From Tyto alba (lineage: Eukaryota; Chordata; Aves; Strigiformes; Tytonidae), in the NCBI RefSeq assembly GCF_018691265.1, contig NW_024881313.1, positions 9,515,501 through 9,579,500 on the forward strand: DNA of 64,000 nucleotides, read 5' to 3'. The first letter of the stretch is position 1; each line of letters opens with the position of its first letter. Shown piece after piece: positions 50,601 through 61,110 of this stretch. The position numbers and the translations under genes are program-made. Below the pieces are notes generated by a model. It saw only the letters and a program-made list of their open reading frames with translations, was not told the DNA's origin and did no database searches.

Positions 50601-52158
50601 AGGAAGAACGGAGGTAAACCTCATGCAATTATTTGTTTGCATCAAACCAGTATCCTCTCCAACTCTCCTATAACCAGAAGAATCATATTCTTAAACTGAC
50701 ATTACTTTTCTGAGTAATATATGTTCACATTTGTAGATGTTATAAATGGACATTACTTTTATTTTGTTGTTATTATTTAGGGTTAGAAAGAAAGGAATGC
50801 TAGTACTTCAGCTCTGTAGTTGACATTATTTGCATTTCAGTACAAAAGTAAATTTGAGAAAAATCTCTTTTCAAAGCTGTGGAACAGGTTAATGGTAAAT
50901 AGATGTTAGGTCATGTTCTCTCAAAATAATAGGTTTTAAAATTTCTTGTAAATAGCTGTAAATGAGCAGTACTCTAGCCTTGTTTTGGGTAAAAAATAAC
51001 AAAGTAATAAGTATTTGAAAATTAATATCTGCCTGTGTAGTAGAAGACAGTAACTTTGCTCCTGGTGAATATGCACTTAGACAGCAAACACCTTTTTAAA
51101 GTGTTGCAAGGGAAAATGAGTAAAAACCTAATATTTGTCAGGATAAACTGAATATAAGGTACAAAGGGAAATTGAAATGATTTTCACAAGCATGGATCTC
51201 TGAGGCTACCTCTATACTCCGTAGTATACACTACTCTGTAGTTCTTACAGATAGGGACCTCTATACTTACAGATAGGGACCTTTATACTCCGTACCTCTA
51301 TACTACTCTGTAGTCCTTACAGATAAGTTTAATATCAATGGAATTGCACAGCCAGAAAAATACTTCTCTTTCTGTAAAGGAGAAGGGTATTTCTGCTGTT
51401 AATAGATGCTGAAATCTTGTATGTTCAAATCATCATCCTAAATTTTGATTTCTACAGTTAAGAGAAACTTTATAAATTGATTAAACAGTGGAACACATAA
51501 GCCTTGGGAAAGGGGTGAGCTAGCTGATACCAGTTCAGGTCCTGCAAGACCCACCATGTTTGTGCATCATCCCTGCTGGATCCGAGACCTGCCTTTCCCT
51601 GCCAAAGAGCTCAGGATAGTCATATCCCTACCTTCTTTTGAAGTAGTTTCTGCTTTTTAAAATTTAAGTGTTATCTTGAAGTTAATCTGATTTAGACAAC
51701 CTAATGTGCTATACTGAAAAGGTAGTAAATTCAAAACAGACCTTTAAAGAATGCAGTTTCATTTTGAAAACCTTTAAGATGCTTAAGAAGAACATCTGTA
51801 TTTCTCCAGTATCCTGATAGTAAAAAAAAAAAAAAAAAATCTGTGAAAGATTAGATCTTAGAAAAGAATGTTGTTTTCTAATTTAATTAAATATTTGTAA
51901 TATGCAGTTAGAACATTGTGTTCTGATGTGTTCTGGCATATTGGTTTCACTGTGTTTTGAAAAGAAAGAGTTTTCATGTCACTAAATATATAAGTAGTGG
52001 GATTCAATAGTAATATAAGCTAGCTAAGAAAAACATTTCTTAGCCTGCATTTTTATGTGTGCTTAACACATAAAAATGAGGTACTAAAAACTGGCAGTTT
52101 AAAATAATGCACTATGAAAAAAGTGGAATATTTTTTTTTTTTATTTGTTCCTTTGCAG
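47657..52158 (+). other. Intron of 4.5 kb between exons F and G
   Basis: This is AT-rich intron with no CR1 or LTR detected. Notable content is a local duplicated cluster at 51205-51327 and an 18-base A run at 51822-51839. An open frame at 49856-50056 lacks splice support. Nothing else is recognised. Confidence 0.7.
51205..51327 (+). repeat. Local scrambled direct repeats
   Basis: Short units recur within 120 bp. The segment acctctatact appears three times, with a variant acctttatactccgta. The segment cttacagatagggacct, or part of it, appears three times, and actactctgtagt appears twice with its cttacagata tail. The pattern looks like repeated slippage or template switching over a short sequence. 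Confidence 0.8.
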
Positions 52159-52287
52159 GTGCACTTGAATATTTCAGAAAACATTTCTTTCAGCATTGGG
52201 ATAGAAGAACTAATTAGGATCAAGAAATTTGCAAAGGAAGTGAAAAAGAAAAACATTTTGGTTTATGGTCTACTTATCCAGTATAAG
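52159..52287 (+). CDS. Coding exon G, 43 codons, phase 0 to 0
   Basis: The exon has an excellent acceptor (tatttgttcctttgcag) and the donor aag|gtatgt. The peptide starts VHLNISENISFSIGIEELIR and ends NILVYGLLIQYK. In between is a lysine-rich amphipathic helix (IKKFAKEVKKKN). It joins exon F in phase 0. NIS occurs twice, but with no signal peptide in view there is no reason to infer glycosylation. No enzyme motif is seen. It is the longest clear exon after exon A. Confidence 0.92.
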
Positions 52288-54701
52288 GTATGTCATTCAT
52301 TTTCTACGTGCCGATTACCTTCTTTTGTGATTTATATGATTAATGATAGAATCTTCATTTAAAACAAAATCAAAGAGAAATAAATATGACATGAAAAAAT
52401 ATTTTTGGGGGAAGATTCTTGCCTGTTCTTGTTCAAAATTCAGAAGAGCCTGTAGTTATAGGCAAAAATGTAAGCATTTTGATTAGAGGGGAATAAATGG
52501 TAAAGATTTTTTAAGAAGCACACAAAACTGTTAGGGCCCTTTTTGCTTTTCTGCTTTGAAACTTACTTCTTGCAGCATTAAAAAAGTAAAAAATAGTCAA
52601 AGTACATTTGATCAGTGGTTCTGCAGAACTTCACATTCCTCATGAAAACAGTGTTTGGTATTCAGGTGACAGAATGGGCATGCCATAGAGGTATTGAAAC
52701 AAACAGTGTCAATGTCTGCAATAGCAGCAGATTGCCTCAGCTGAAGGCAGAAAAGGTTAGCACTTCAGCATCCTTTGTACTCACAAAAGCTATTTAAAGT
52801 AAACCATTTTGCCTGGGAAGCATGTTCTGCCAACCAGAAAAGTGGGCTGCCTTGCCTCCAGTGCAGATACAGTCTCTGCAGCTTCTTAGCTTAGGCAACA
52901 GTGAAGGAATAAGTTAGATATTCAATGGAAATTTTAATAAGAGCAAGTGTAATCTCAACTGTGTTTTTTTTTTTTTTTTAAGGTTGAGTTTGTATGTAAT
53001 TGATTAAACATGCCCTGCCCATAGTTGTATATCTCTTTCTGGTATACCAAAGACTAAATTTTCTTTCCAAATTCTTTGGCTTTATTAAGAGCTATGGGTA
53101 TCAATACATACCAGTTTATGCTTTTACAGAATTCTCATGCCAACAGAATATAAATAATGCTATTATATGACATTAGTTTGTCTCTTGTTTGTACAACATA
53201 CAGGGGCATACAACTATTTTCAATCTTCTTTCTGGTACTATCAAACCCCATTTTTTTCCAGAGTGAATTCTGGCTTCCTTTGGTAAAAATAATTTGAATA
53301 ACTGTTGAAACATAGCTTTAAGAGGCATCTTATCATGGTAAAAAGTAACACTTGCAAATATTGCTTAAGTAGAGATTTTGCCTTTTAAACTTCATTGGGT
53401 ACATAGATGATTCTATATGCAAATGGATCAAATATACATATGTGGATAACAACAGTTAGTAAAGCTGACTGGAAAAAAAAAGAAAAAATTATGATCCTCA
53501 CTGGATTTTTGTGACTGTGGCACCAAAACATTTTATCCCTAATGAGCATGTATATCAACAATGTGAGATCTGAACAGAAATTCTTGACCCTTGGTGGCAA
53601 GAGAACTGAAGTGGAATGCTGTCTCCATTTTTTGAAAATAAAAAGCTACAATGATTATGTAAGGTCATTGCAGACAGAGTAGTCATTGATTTGCATGGAA
53701 AAAGTATTATATAGCATAAAACACTTTGCAAAGTAAACAAATTACTTCTAGCTATCTTGCTTCAAAATTACTTTAAAACATGTCCTGCTTACAAAGACAG
53801 GGATATAGTCTTGAGTTCCTGCTTGTCAGTGTTTTGATAGATGACTAATAAATAGGCTATACAGATCATATGTATATATGTGATACATGTATCAAGTTTT
53901 CTTTTGGCTGCAGACCTACAAAGAACGTAATTGTTTCTAGGTAGAGACTTATGGAAAGACTTGACATATAAATACAAAAATAACATAACCCAAACTTTAC
54001 TGCTGGTCTGGGGGTGAGTGAGAACAAAAGCAATTTGTGAAGTGAAAAGGCATCTTTAAAACACTTTCTTATTTTTATTTAAATTCCAAAGCACGATTTG
54101 AGAGTAGCCAAGGTATTTTACTTTTAGTGCAACCCATTAGCTGCTAGGTGAATCCACAGGTGAATTGCGTGCTTGAGGATGGAAAGGTGAATTTCATACT
54201 GGCATGATGGGGGGTCCTGAGGCAGTGGAAACACAAAAAGCATCTGCTGCTGTAATGCAGGTTGTTCATCCTGTTGTCACAATAACTTCTGTCAGTATCC
54301 GCTTTCTAGAAGTCCCTGAAAGCTATAGTTTATTTCAGGAAAAGTGATGACAGATTACTTCACGGAGCTTCCCTGTAGCTGACAGGTTTATGTCATCAGT
54401 GCCAGACATGCACAGTTGATATACACGCGTTTACTAATTCAAAAACAGGGATAAAATGTAAGGGATGAGGAATTTATTGAGTCCCATGACCATGGTAATA
54501 CTGAGGTGAAATTATTTTATTTTTAGAAGGATTATATGATTACGTGGGGGTGATGATATGTTGATATGGAAGTATACGGGGACACTCTTTAAGGTTCTGC
54601 ATTAGAAATGTAATTTGTTGAAATAAATGTTTTTTTGAGATATATAATTGTTTTTTATGTTTTGGAAATGAAATGCTTTTTTAGGAATACATTTTTTACA
54701 G
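52288..54701 (+). other. Intron after exon G (2.4 kb if the next candidate exon is real)
   Basis: This is AT-rich sequence without recognised repeats except T and A runs (for example 52963-52979). Several short open frames on both strands lack suitable splice borders. Confidence 0.6.
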
Positions 54702-54775
54702 CATTGGAGGAGGTGTGAAGCCCTAAGAAAAAGTATAAGTCTTCATTTTTATTTCTTAAGCACAGTGTTTACTTG
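54702..54775 (+). CDS. Candidate coding exon H, 74 bp, phase 0 to 2
   Basis: It lies between the acceptor atacattttttacag and the donor acttg|gtatgt. It is open in the required phase 0 and would encode HWRRCEALRKSISLHF followed by YFLSTVFT plus two bases. Its main support is arithmetic. Exon G ends in phase 0 and the next good exon (58038) starts in phase 2, so a 0-to-2 exon is needed between them, and this one fits with no stop. The join would read ...LLIQYK-HWRRCEALRK. The donor is not ideal. Another undetected exon could fill the same role. Confidence 0.42.
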
Positions 54776-57700
54776 GTATGTAGAAAAAGATATCATGTAA
54801 TTCTATGAATATTTGATACTCCAAGAAGCTAATCAGGAGAATTAAAGGAAAAGGCTCTGATGTGCTTTATAAATGACTTGCTTCGTACCTTCCATTTGCT
54901 CAAAATGAGTGCATGTTCACGGTTTGTACAGAAATAGTAATTTCTCTAATAAACGTCATGCATGGAATACCAAATTGTTGATATTGATAAAAAGATTGGA
55001 TCCACTTCATAACAGCTCTAGTTTTCATCCTGAAAATATTGTTCATTTAAATTTCACTTATGAAAATACTGTTAAATACATTTCTTTTCTAAAACAGATC
55101 TACAACATTGGAAATTGTTTGCATATGCAAAACACAGAGGGGAAAAGAGTATTCAGTAAATTCCAGAGTCTGAAATTGTGTAGCTAGAATATACAAATTT
55201 TCGGGTCTTCAGAAATTTTAGCAGTATTTAGCTTATCTTCATATTTGAATTTTGCAGTTGGGTGGAGATTATTTGAAGTGGATTCACTTGCTTTGGTGAA
55301 AAAGATTATCCTTTCACAGAGAAGAGTCACTGTGCTCCATCAGTATTTTCACACACATGAACAATTACAAATAGCTTTCTGACCCACCTTGATAGTTTTG
55401 TCTTTGATTTTGTTTTGAAACCTCCAACAACTCATCATTCATTCGTGTATTTTACTGTGTCAATGTGTGGAAATCTTAACAGGCTTTGTTCAAAAGGTGT
55501 ATGATCAAAAACATTGGTCCGTCTGCTTGATTTGATCATCAGAATTTTTGGTCTGTCAGGCTTGCTCACATGAAAGTACATTTACAGGAACTTCTGAAAA
55601 TAGCACAGTTTCTAAATATAGATTTAGTCATACTGTTTGTAACAACTGACTGTTAGCAAAACATATTTCTATAATTTTCACATTAATATCAAAATTGATG
55701 GAGTTCTCCTGAAATATATGAATATTCAATAAAATATAAATATTACTTAACTACAGAAAATCAGTTCCAAATTTAATGTTTAAGACCATTGTATAGTTCC
55801 AGATAAATACTTACATGTGTGGGTTTTTTTTTTCTGCTGTGTAATATATACAGAAATAATGAACCAAGTAAGTGGCTTTTTTAAGTGAAATCTGTTTGAC
55901 AAAACCAACTTTCTCCATCGTTTTTTGTACCATTCAAAGCAAAAAATTAAAAAAGGTCACATCTCTGGAACATTAGTCAATTAAGAAATATATTAATTCC
56001 AAGATTACCAAGATATTGGTTAAACTTTAGACTTTGGGTCAGGAAAGGATGTAAACATTTGAGTGTTAAGTTATTTAACACCAAAACTGGAAATCTCTCT
56101 TGCTTGAAATGTGTAGCATTGTGGAAAGTGCAGTCATTTGCCTGTACTGCTGCTGATTTTAGGAGATATCCTGAAGCCTGATACTAGATCATAGTGATCA
56201 ACAAATTGTGATTGTTATTATTTTTTCAGGGTTTTAGTGTGTCCAACTTGAATGCTTGCATACGTGCTCTTATATTTGGTTGCTTATTTTATCTCCCTGT
56301 CTTTCTCTGTTGTTCTCTCTCCCTTGCCTTTTGTTGTTTTCCCGCAAGTCTTCCTCCTCTCCTAGCCAAAACAGGTAATAAATTAGTGAATTCATTACAG
56401 CTGTGCAACTTTACTAAAGGCATTCAAATGTAGCATTTCCACGAGCTAATTTCACAGTGCAGTATCAAGTTCCCAGTCTGAGAAAGATGAGCTTTTTAGA
56501 AAAATAATTGGTAACCTTTTAGGTTTCCATTAAATAACTGTATAGGTTTTTATCAGAGAAAGGTCAGAAAGTTGCTCAATTTGTCTCTGCTATTACAGCT
56601 TCTAGGAGTTTAACAAGCTGCACAGAAAATGATGAGATTAATGTTTTATGCCTTTTACACATGACCTTTTTAGACTTTTGAACTTATAATTGGAGAAATC
56701 AGAGTTCTTCTATCACTTTGTCAGCCAAAATGATTAAGGCATGTAGACTTACCTTAAAAGTCATGTCTTCATAAAACAGACTAAACTTCTTTGCATTTAT
56801 AGCCCAGTTCAACCATTCTGGCAATGCTAGTCAGTAAAGGTTGCCAGTTTTTCTTTTGTGGATATTTTAATTGTATAAAATATATTACTCTAAAATAGCT
56901 TAATAGTATGGAGTGGAGTTTTTGGGAACAAGTGGATTCAAAAGGTGAAATGCCAAGCTCTTTAGAGGAAAGGAAAATATGTAGTATACAATATAGCAAC
57001 TTAGAAAAGTGTGTATGTATTAATTTAGCTAGATACTTTAATGTGATAGGAAATAAACATTGAATTGGAACCATTTGCAAAAACAAATACTACGAGCGTC
57101 AAATCCAAGTTTTATCTTCCAGTGTGTTAGTATGAGTTCTTCTGACTCTTCTTTTTGTGTCTTATGAAAGCTTTGATGTGGACCTGCTATCATTTAGTGG
57201 AAACATAAACATTTAAGATGAAGGGATTTTGACAAAAAATTTTACTTGCAAACAAAGCACTTTTAACTTCTTCTTTCCATTGTTAGCTTGCCTAAGAGAA
57301 ACTTGTGAAGTCCATTGTCTCTGTTTATGTACAGCTGCACTTCCGAATTACTAGTCCTGCAATTCTTGACTTAAAGCAATGCCTGTACTCTTTTACTAAG
57401 CTGGGCATCAAAAATTAGTCTTCTTACCTTGCTCCAGTGCTATCCCCCAGAAGCATCAGATAGCAGGTTACCAAAACACACACCTATAGAGATGAATACA
57501 TCTGTTTTTTCTGGCTTAGCTCTGAATACATAAAACAACAACAAAAAAGAAGTTTATTAAAATTACTATGTGTGCTTAAAAGGCATTTTAAAAATGTTAC
57601 CAGGTTGCTGCTATGTTAGTTTCCTAGTGATCTTTTGCATTTTGGATGCACTTTTTTAGCGAAAAATATGGCTGAAATTTTTCAGACAATTTTTTGCTGT

Positions 57701-58037
57701 TTCAATGCAAAGTTTAGTTTTATAGCTGAAGTATTAAACAACTCTGACAATAGGATTTTACAGTCAGTGCTACCTTTGCTGGTAATGTAGATGTTGATCA
57801 GTATCTTACTGTAGAGTTGTCTTCTCTGAAAGATGTGCCTTACAGGTTTTGTATTAGTCATATGACAAAGCTGTATAAAATTTCTGTGGAATTTAGGGTT
57901 TTTACAGGCAAAGATCAGTAATTTCTGTTCCATTAATTTACTTGTACCCAGTGATGAAGATATTAGTTGTGCTTCAATTTTTTTCTACTGTGCCATGTAA
58001 CTTCCCCCTTCAACCATGTAACTTCCTCAATTTGTAG
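54776..58037 (+). other. Intron between candidate exon H and exon I (3.3 kb)
   Basis: This is AT-rich non-coding sequence without CR1 or LTR that I can recognise. An open frame at 56212-56433 follows a good acceptor (ttattattttttcag), but its only donor gives the wrong phase. The 13-base word ccatgtaacttcc is repeated at 57993 and 58014, within the pyrimidine tract before exon I. Confidence 0.6.
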
Positions 58038-58172
58038 CACATTTTCATCACTGTATTTGACCAGGAAAACATATGAAGTTCTTCAGCCATTTAAACACAG
58101 GAAGAAACCTCCAACAAGCTGTACTTTGCTACTAACGGAAACAATTCTGCAGCTTCTGCTGCAGCCCTTAAG
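58038..58172 (+). CDS. Coding exon I, 135 bp (or 108 bp), phase 2 to 2
   Basis: The donor is ttaag|gtatgg. Two acceptors 27 bp apart keep the same frame: tcaatttgtag (exon start 58038) and tatttgaccag (start 58065). The shared peptide is KTYEVLQPFKHRKKPPTSC followed by TLLLTETILQLLLQPL. The longer form adds TFSSLYLTR at the front. A basic proline-containing loop leads into a leucine-rich helix, consistent with the helical character of the other exons. It needs a preceding exon that ends in phase 2. The next exon must begin in phase 2. Confidence 0.72.
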
Positions 58173-59409
58173 GTATGGTAGCTCCTAAAATTTGTGCAGT
58201 AGAGGAAGTGGCCATCAAATCTGTATTGGGAGTGGTAATTTCCACTTTCACCCTCTCCCACTATTTACAAGCAGGAAGCAAGAAGTCCAGCCCCAGGCTG
58301 ACTTTCAGGGGATTTCTTTACAAGGGTTGGAAGCTTGAGGTTTCTGTAAGAATTTGAGATACTAAGCCCCAAATCTCATTTGTTGCTTATATCAGATTGT
58401 TCATATGAATGTCATCCATTATGGAACATACCCAGTGCTGAAGTATATAAAAATAATATGTGATATTACACTTTATAGCAAAAGCCCTACACTGTCAAGA
58501 ATGAAAAATGCCCCTTACTCCCCAGCCTGTGCACAGCCTTCAAGTCCCAATAAACTTTTAAAAGTTATTTGGGAAGATAAAAACAAAACACAAGAGACAT
58601 TTTGGGTGGAAAATATCAGGACTAACTTTTAATATTTATTTAAAGTAAAGATAATTTTTTTCAGCATAACTGAGAGAACAATAGGAAATTATGAACCTGC
58701 TTTTGCTACTGTAGGTCTTCCCACCTTGTATTTTCTATTGTCTTCAAATGAGACTGCTTTTTTTGATTCTGGGTTTTAAGAAATGTGAATTAATCCATCC
58801 CCCATTTACTAATTCTGAGAGCTGTGTTTCTTGACTGCAATAGGATTCTTCTTTGAGTGAAAGATGATGCATCCTTACATAGTAGGATGAGCGAGAGCTT
58901 TCCTTTTTAGAAATCAATATTTCTGCAGCTAGTTAAGAAAGTTTCTTATGGTACAACTAACAACACTAATACAACCTTTGTTACATTAAAACATGCAGTT
59001 AAAAATTGCTAAAGCTGTAGTATTAAGAAAACAGAACTGGAAAAGAGTGTCTGACACTGAGTTGAGTCCCTTGCTTCCTAGTCTTGCATTCATTTCATTA
59101 ATCAGTCAAGTGCTCTTCCAAAATGAGTTAGGTTTTTCTGCATCCTACATTCTTACTGTAAGACCAGTTGTGCTTTATCTCTCTGCATTCACAGTGCAGT
59201 GATATCCTTCTCAGACTTACTTTTATAGAATAAAGAATTCAAGCTCTTCTGTCTTCCCTCTGTGTGACAGCCTGTCTATCCTTTGTGCACTTGAATCTTT
59301 TTGAGATTTGTACAACTGTGTCACTTACCTGTCTCATCTGGGAGTACCTGCCTTGATACATCCCATGTTTGGGTTTCTTTGTTGGGTGGGCTTATATTAT
59401 GCTACCATC

Positions 59410-61110
59410 AAAGATGACCATCATGAATCAGATCAGAAGTTTGTCTAGGCCATTATCTTGTGTCCAGCAGTAGCTGTAAGGAAATGCCTAGGAGAGAATC
59501 AGATCAGGACAAGAATATATGATACCCCTAATTCTCTACCTGTACTCAGTTACTGTTAACTTAAGTATTATGTTAACTTAACTTAAGCCAGAGCTGTTTT
59601 CTATGAAAGTATTAGCCTTTAATAGATTTCTTCTCCATGCTCTTGTCTAGTCCCCTGAGGTCCATGTAAACTTTTAGTACCCACTGCATCCTCTAATGAA
59701 CAGCTACATAGACTGGGAAACAAAGAGAGATAGATAGTTCCTCACCAAATAGTGTCCTAATCACAAGGTCTTGCTTCTGAGTAATAATGGTCCACTGAGA
59801 TCCCATCACTTAAAATGTGAAATATATATGCATTCTTTTATATTCACCTATATTAAATTTAATTTATCATTTTATTGCCTAGTTACTGAGTTTATAAAAG
59901 TTTTTCTGCATTTCATTTCAGTGTGGCCTACCCTAATAAATTTTGTATCATAGGCAAACTTATATTATTGCTTACTCATTTTTCCAGTTCATTTATGAAC
60001 GTGTTGAACAATGTAGATCTTATACCAGATCTCACCTGAACTATGCGGGTTCTGTTCTGAGACCTGACCATTTGGTCCTACCCTCTCCACTCTGTCTTTT
60101 GAGCAAGTATGTATCCATGTCAGGACTCCCATCTTACATCCTGGCACCTTAGTTTTCTTAAAAACCTTTGGCAAGGGATTTGGTTGAAAGTCTTGGAAAT
60201 CCCAGTAAATTCAATCAACCTGCTCCTTTGAAGAAATCCAGTAAGATTGCAAAGTAAAGCTTCAAATGAAAGACATGTTGACTCTACCATCATTTTTAAC
60301 TTGCTGTCTGCTATTACCATCCAGTATTTAATTTTCTGTTAAATTGCCTGATGCAAGCTTACAGATTTCTATTCTGTAGTTCTTTGTAACTTTCCTGATC
60401 TTTCTTGTTTTAAATTGGCAATTACTACCACCCAGTCATGCCTACTAAGGCAATTTTTAAACTAGAGATTATGTCCCACCGTTAGGAACTGAGCTTCAGA
60501 ACTGTTGGGTGAATGCCATATAGTCCTGAGGATTTGTTACATTCCTCTCTTTAATTTCTTCCATACCTCTTCTACACTAACTGCAATTTTACAGGTTATT
60601 GGGCCACTAACAAAGAGGGAACCCAGCAGGTGAATTTTCCCACAGCAATTCAAAGAATTAGTTTAGTTTCCCTGTACTAGCTGTGTATTTCTTGAGTGCT
60701 CACTGTACACATTGATCATCAGTGGGCCCTACAGACTCTCTGGCAGAATTCCTGCTTCTGAAGTGTATGAGGAAAGATTTATTACTGGTTTTGATTCTTT
60801 TTGCTAGTTGTTCCTCAAAATCTTTTCTTTTGTTTGCCTTACTGTGTTTTTAGATTTACTATGCCAAAATTTATGAGTCTCTCTATTTTTTCTATCTGGA
60901 CATGTCTCTGTATTTTTGAAGGATGCCTTCTTGTTCTTACAACCTCCCTTATCCTGCTGCTTAACCATACCACCCTCTTTCTGCTCCTCCTTGAGCGTTC
61001 CCTCCAGACAGCATCCATTGCTTTGCTTTGTGCTTTCAATACGGTCACCTTTAGGAGTTTCCATATTTCCTGTGAGGATTTAATTCTATTAGACGCTCAT
61101 TTACCTTCTT
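59410..61110 (-). repeat. Ancient, long CR1/L3-like LINE relic (ORF2 middle to 3' UTR)
   Basis: The + strand follows the reverse of an old amniote CR1/L3-like LINE in the correct order over 1.7 kb. Landmarks are the 3' UTR motif gatcagaagtttgtctaggc (59431), catcctct near 59690, ttcatttatgaacgtgttga (59990), gacctgaccatttggtccta (60061), the block tttggcaagggatttggttg (60168) with agtcttggaaatcccagtaa, gacatgttgactcta (60271), tttaaattggcaattactac (60410), tttgctagttgttcctcaaa (60800) and gaaggatgccttcttgttc (60918). On the minus strand the last parts correspond to the ORF2 linker. Divergence is high, so the insertion is old. Confidence 0.8.

Larger units (their letters stand above)
4179..58172 (+). 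other. Partial multi-exon gene, identity not recognised (at least 8 internal exons)
   Basis: This locus is assembled from short open segments bounded by AG acceptors and GT donors. The first seven exons join in phase with no stop and give about 237 residues. The protein has no signal peptide, no membrane segment and no catalytic motif that I recognise. It is rich in Leu, Ile, Lys and Glu and looks mainly alpha-helical. The segment with [10 protein letters not shown] and GTADLWK, followed by YKRDLYAAESIIK, resembles paired helices of TPR or ARM type. Introns range from 0.7 to 19 kb, which suggests a long gene of many small exons. Large helical scaffold proteins, such as axonemal proteins of the CFAP46/CFAP54 kind, are only a first hypothesis; I cannot match it to a named family. 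The start codon, stop codon, promoter and poly(A) site all appear to lie outside the window. Confidence 0.85.

Noticed and set aside
53577..53657. Open stretch with a donor-like tat|gtaagg
   Set aside because: It ends in phase 0, not phase 2, and has a weak acceptor without a pyrimidine tract.
56212..56433. Open frame after a good acceptor (ttattattttttcag) as a possible exon between G and I
   Set aside because: Its donor (aaaacag|gtaata) gives phase 1, not the needed phase 2. The peptide is very hydrophobic and unlike the other exons.
57908..58000. Possible exon just before exon I, phase 0 to 2 with end at ccat|gtaact
   Set aside because: It would leave an intron of less than 50 bp before exon I. 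Joining it directly would need a frameshift in a T run.
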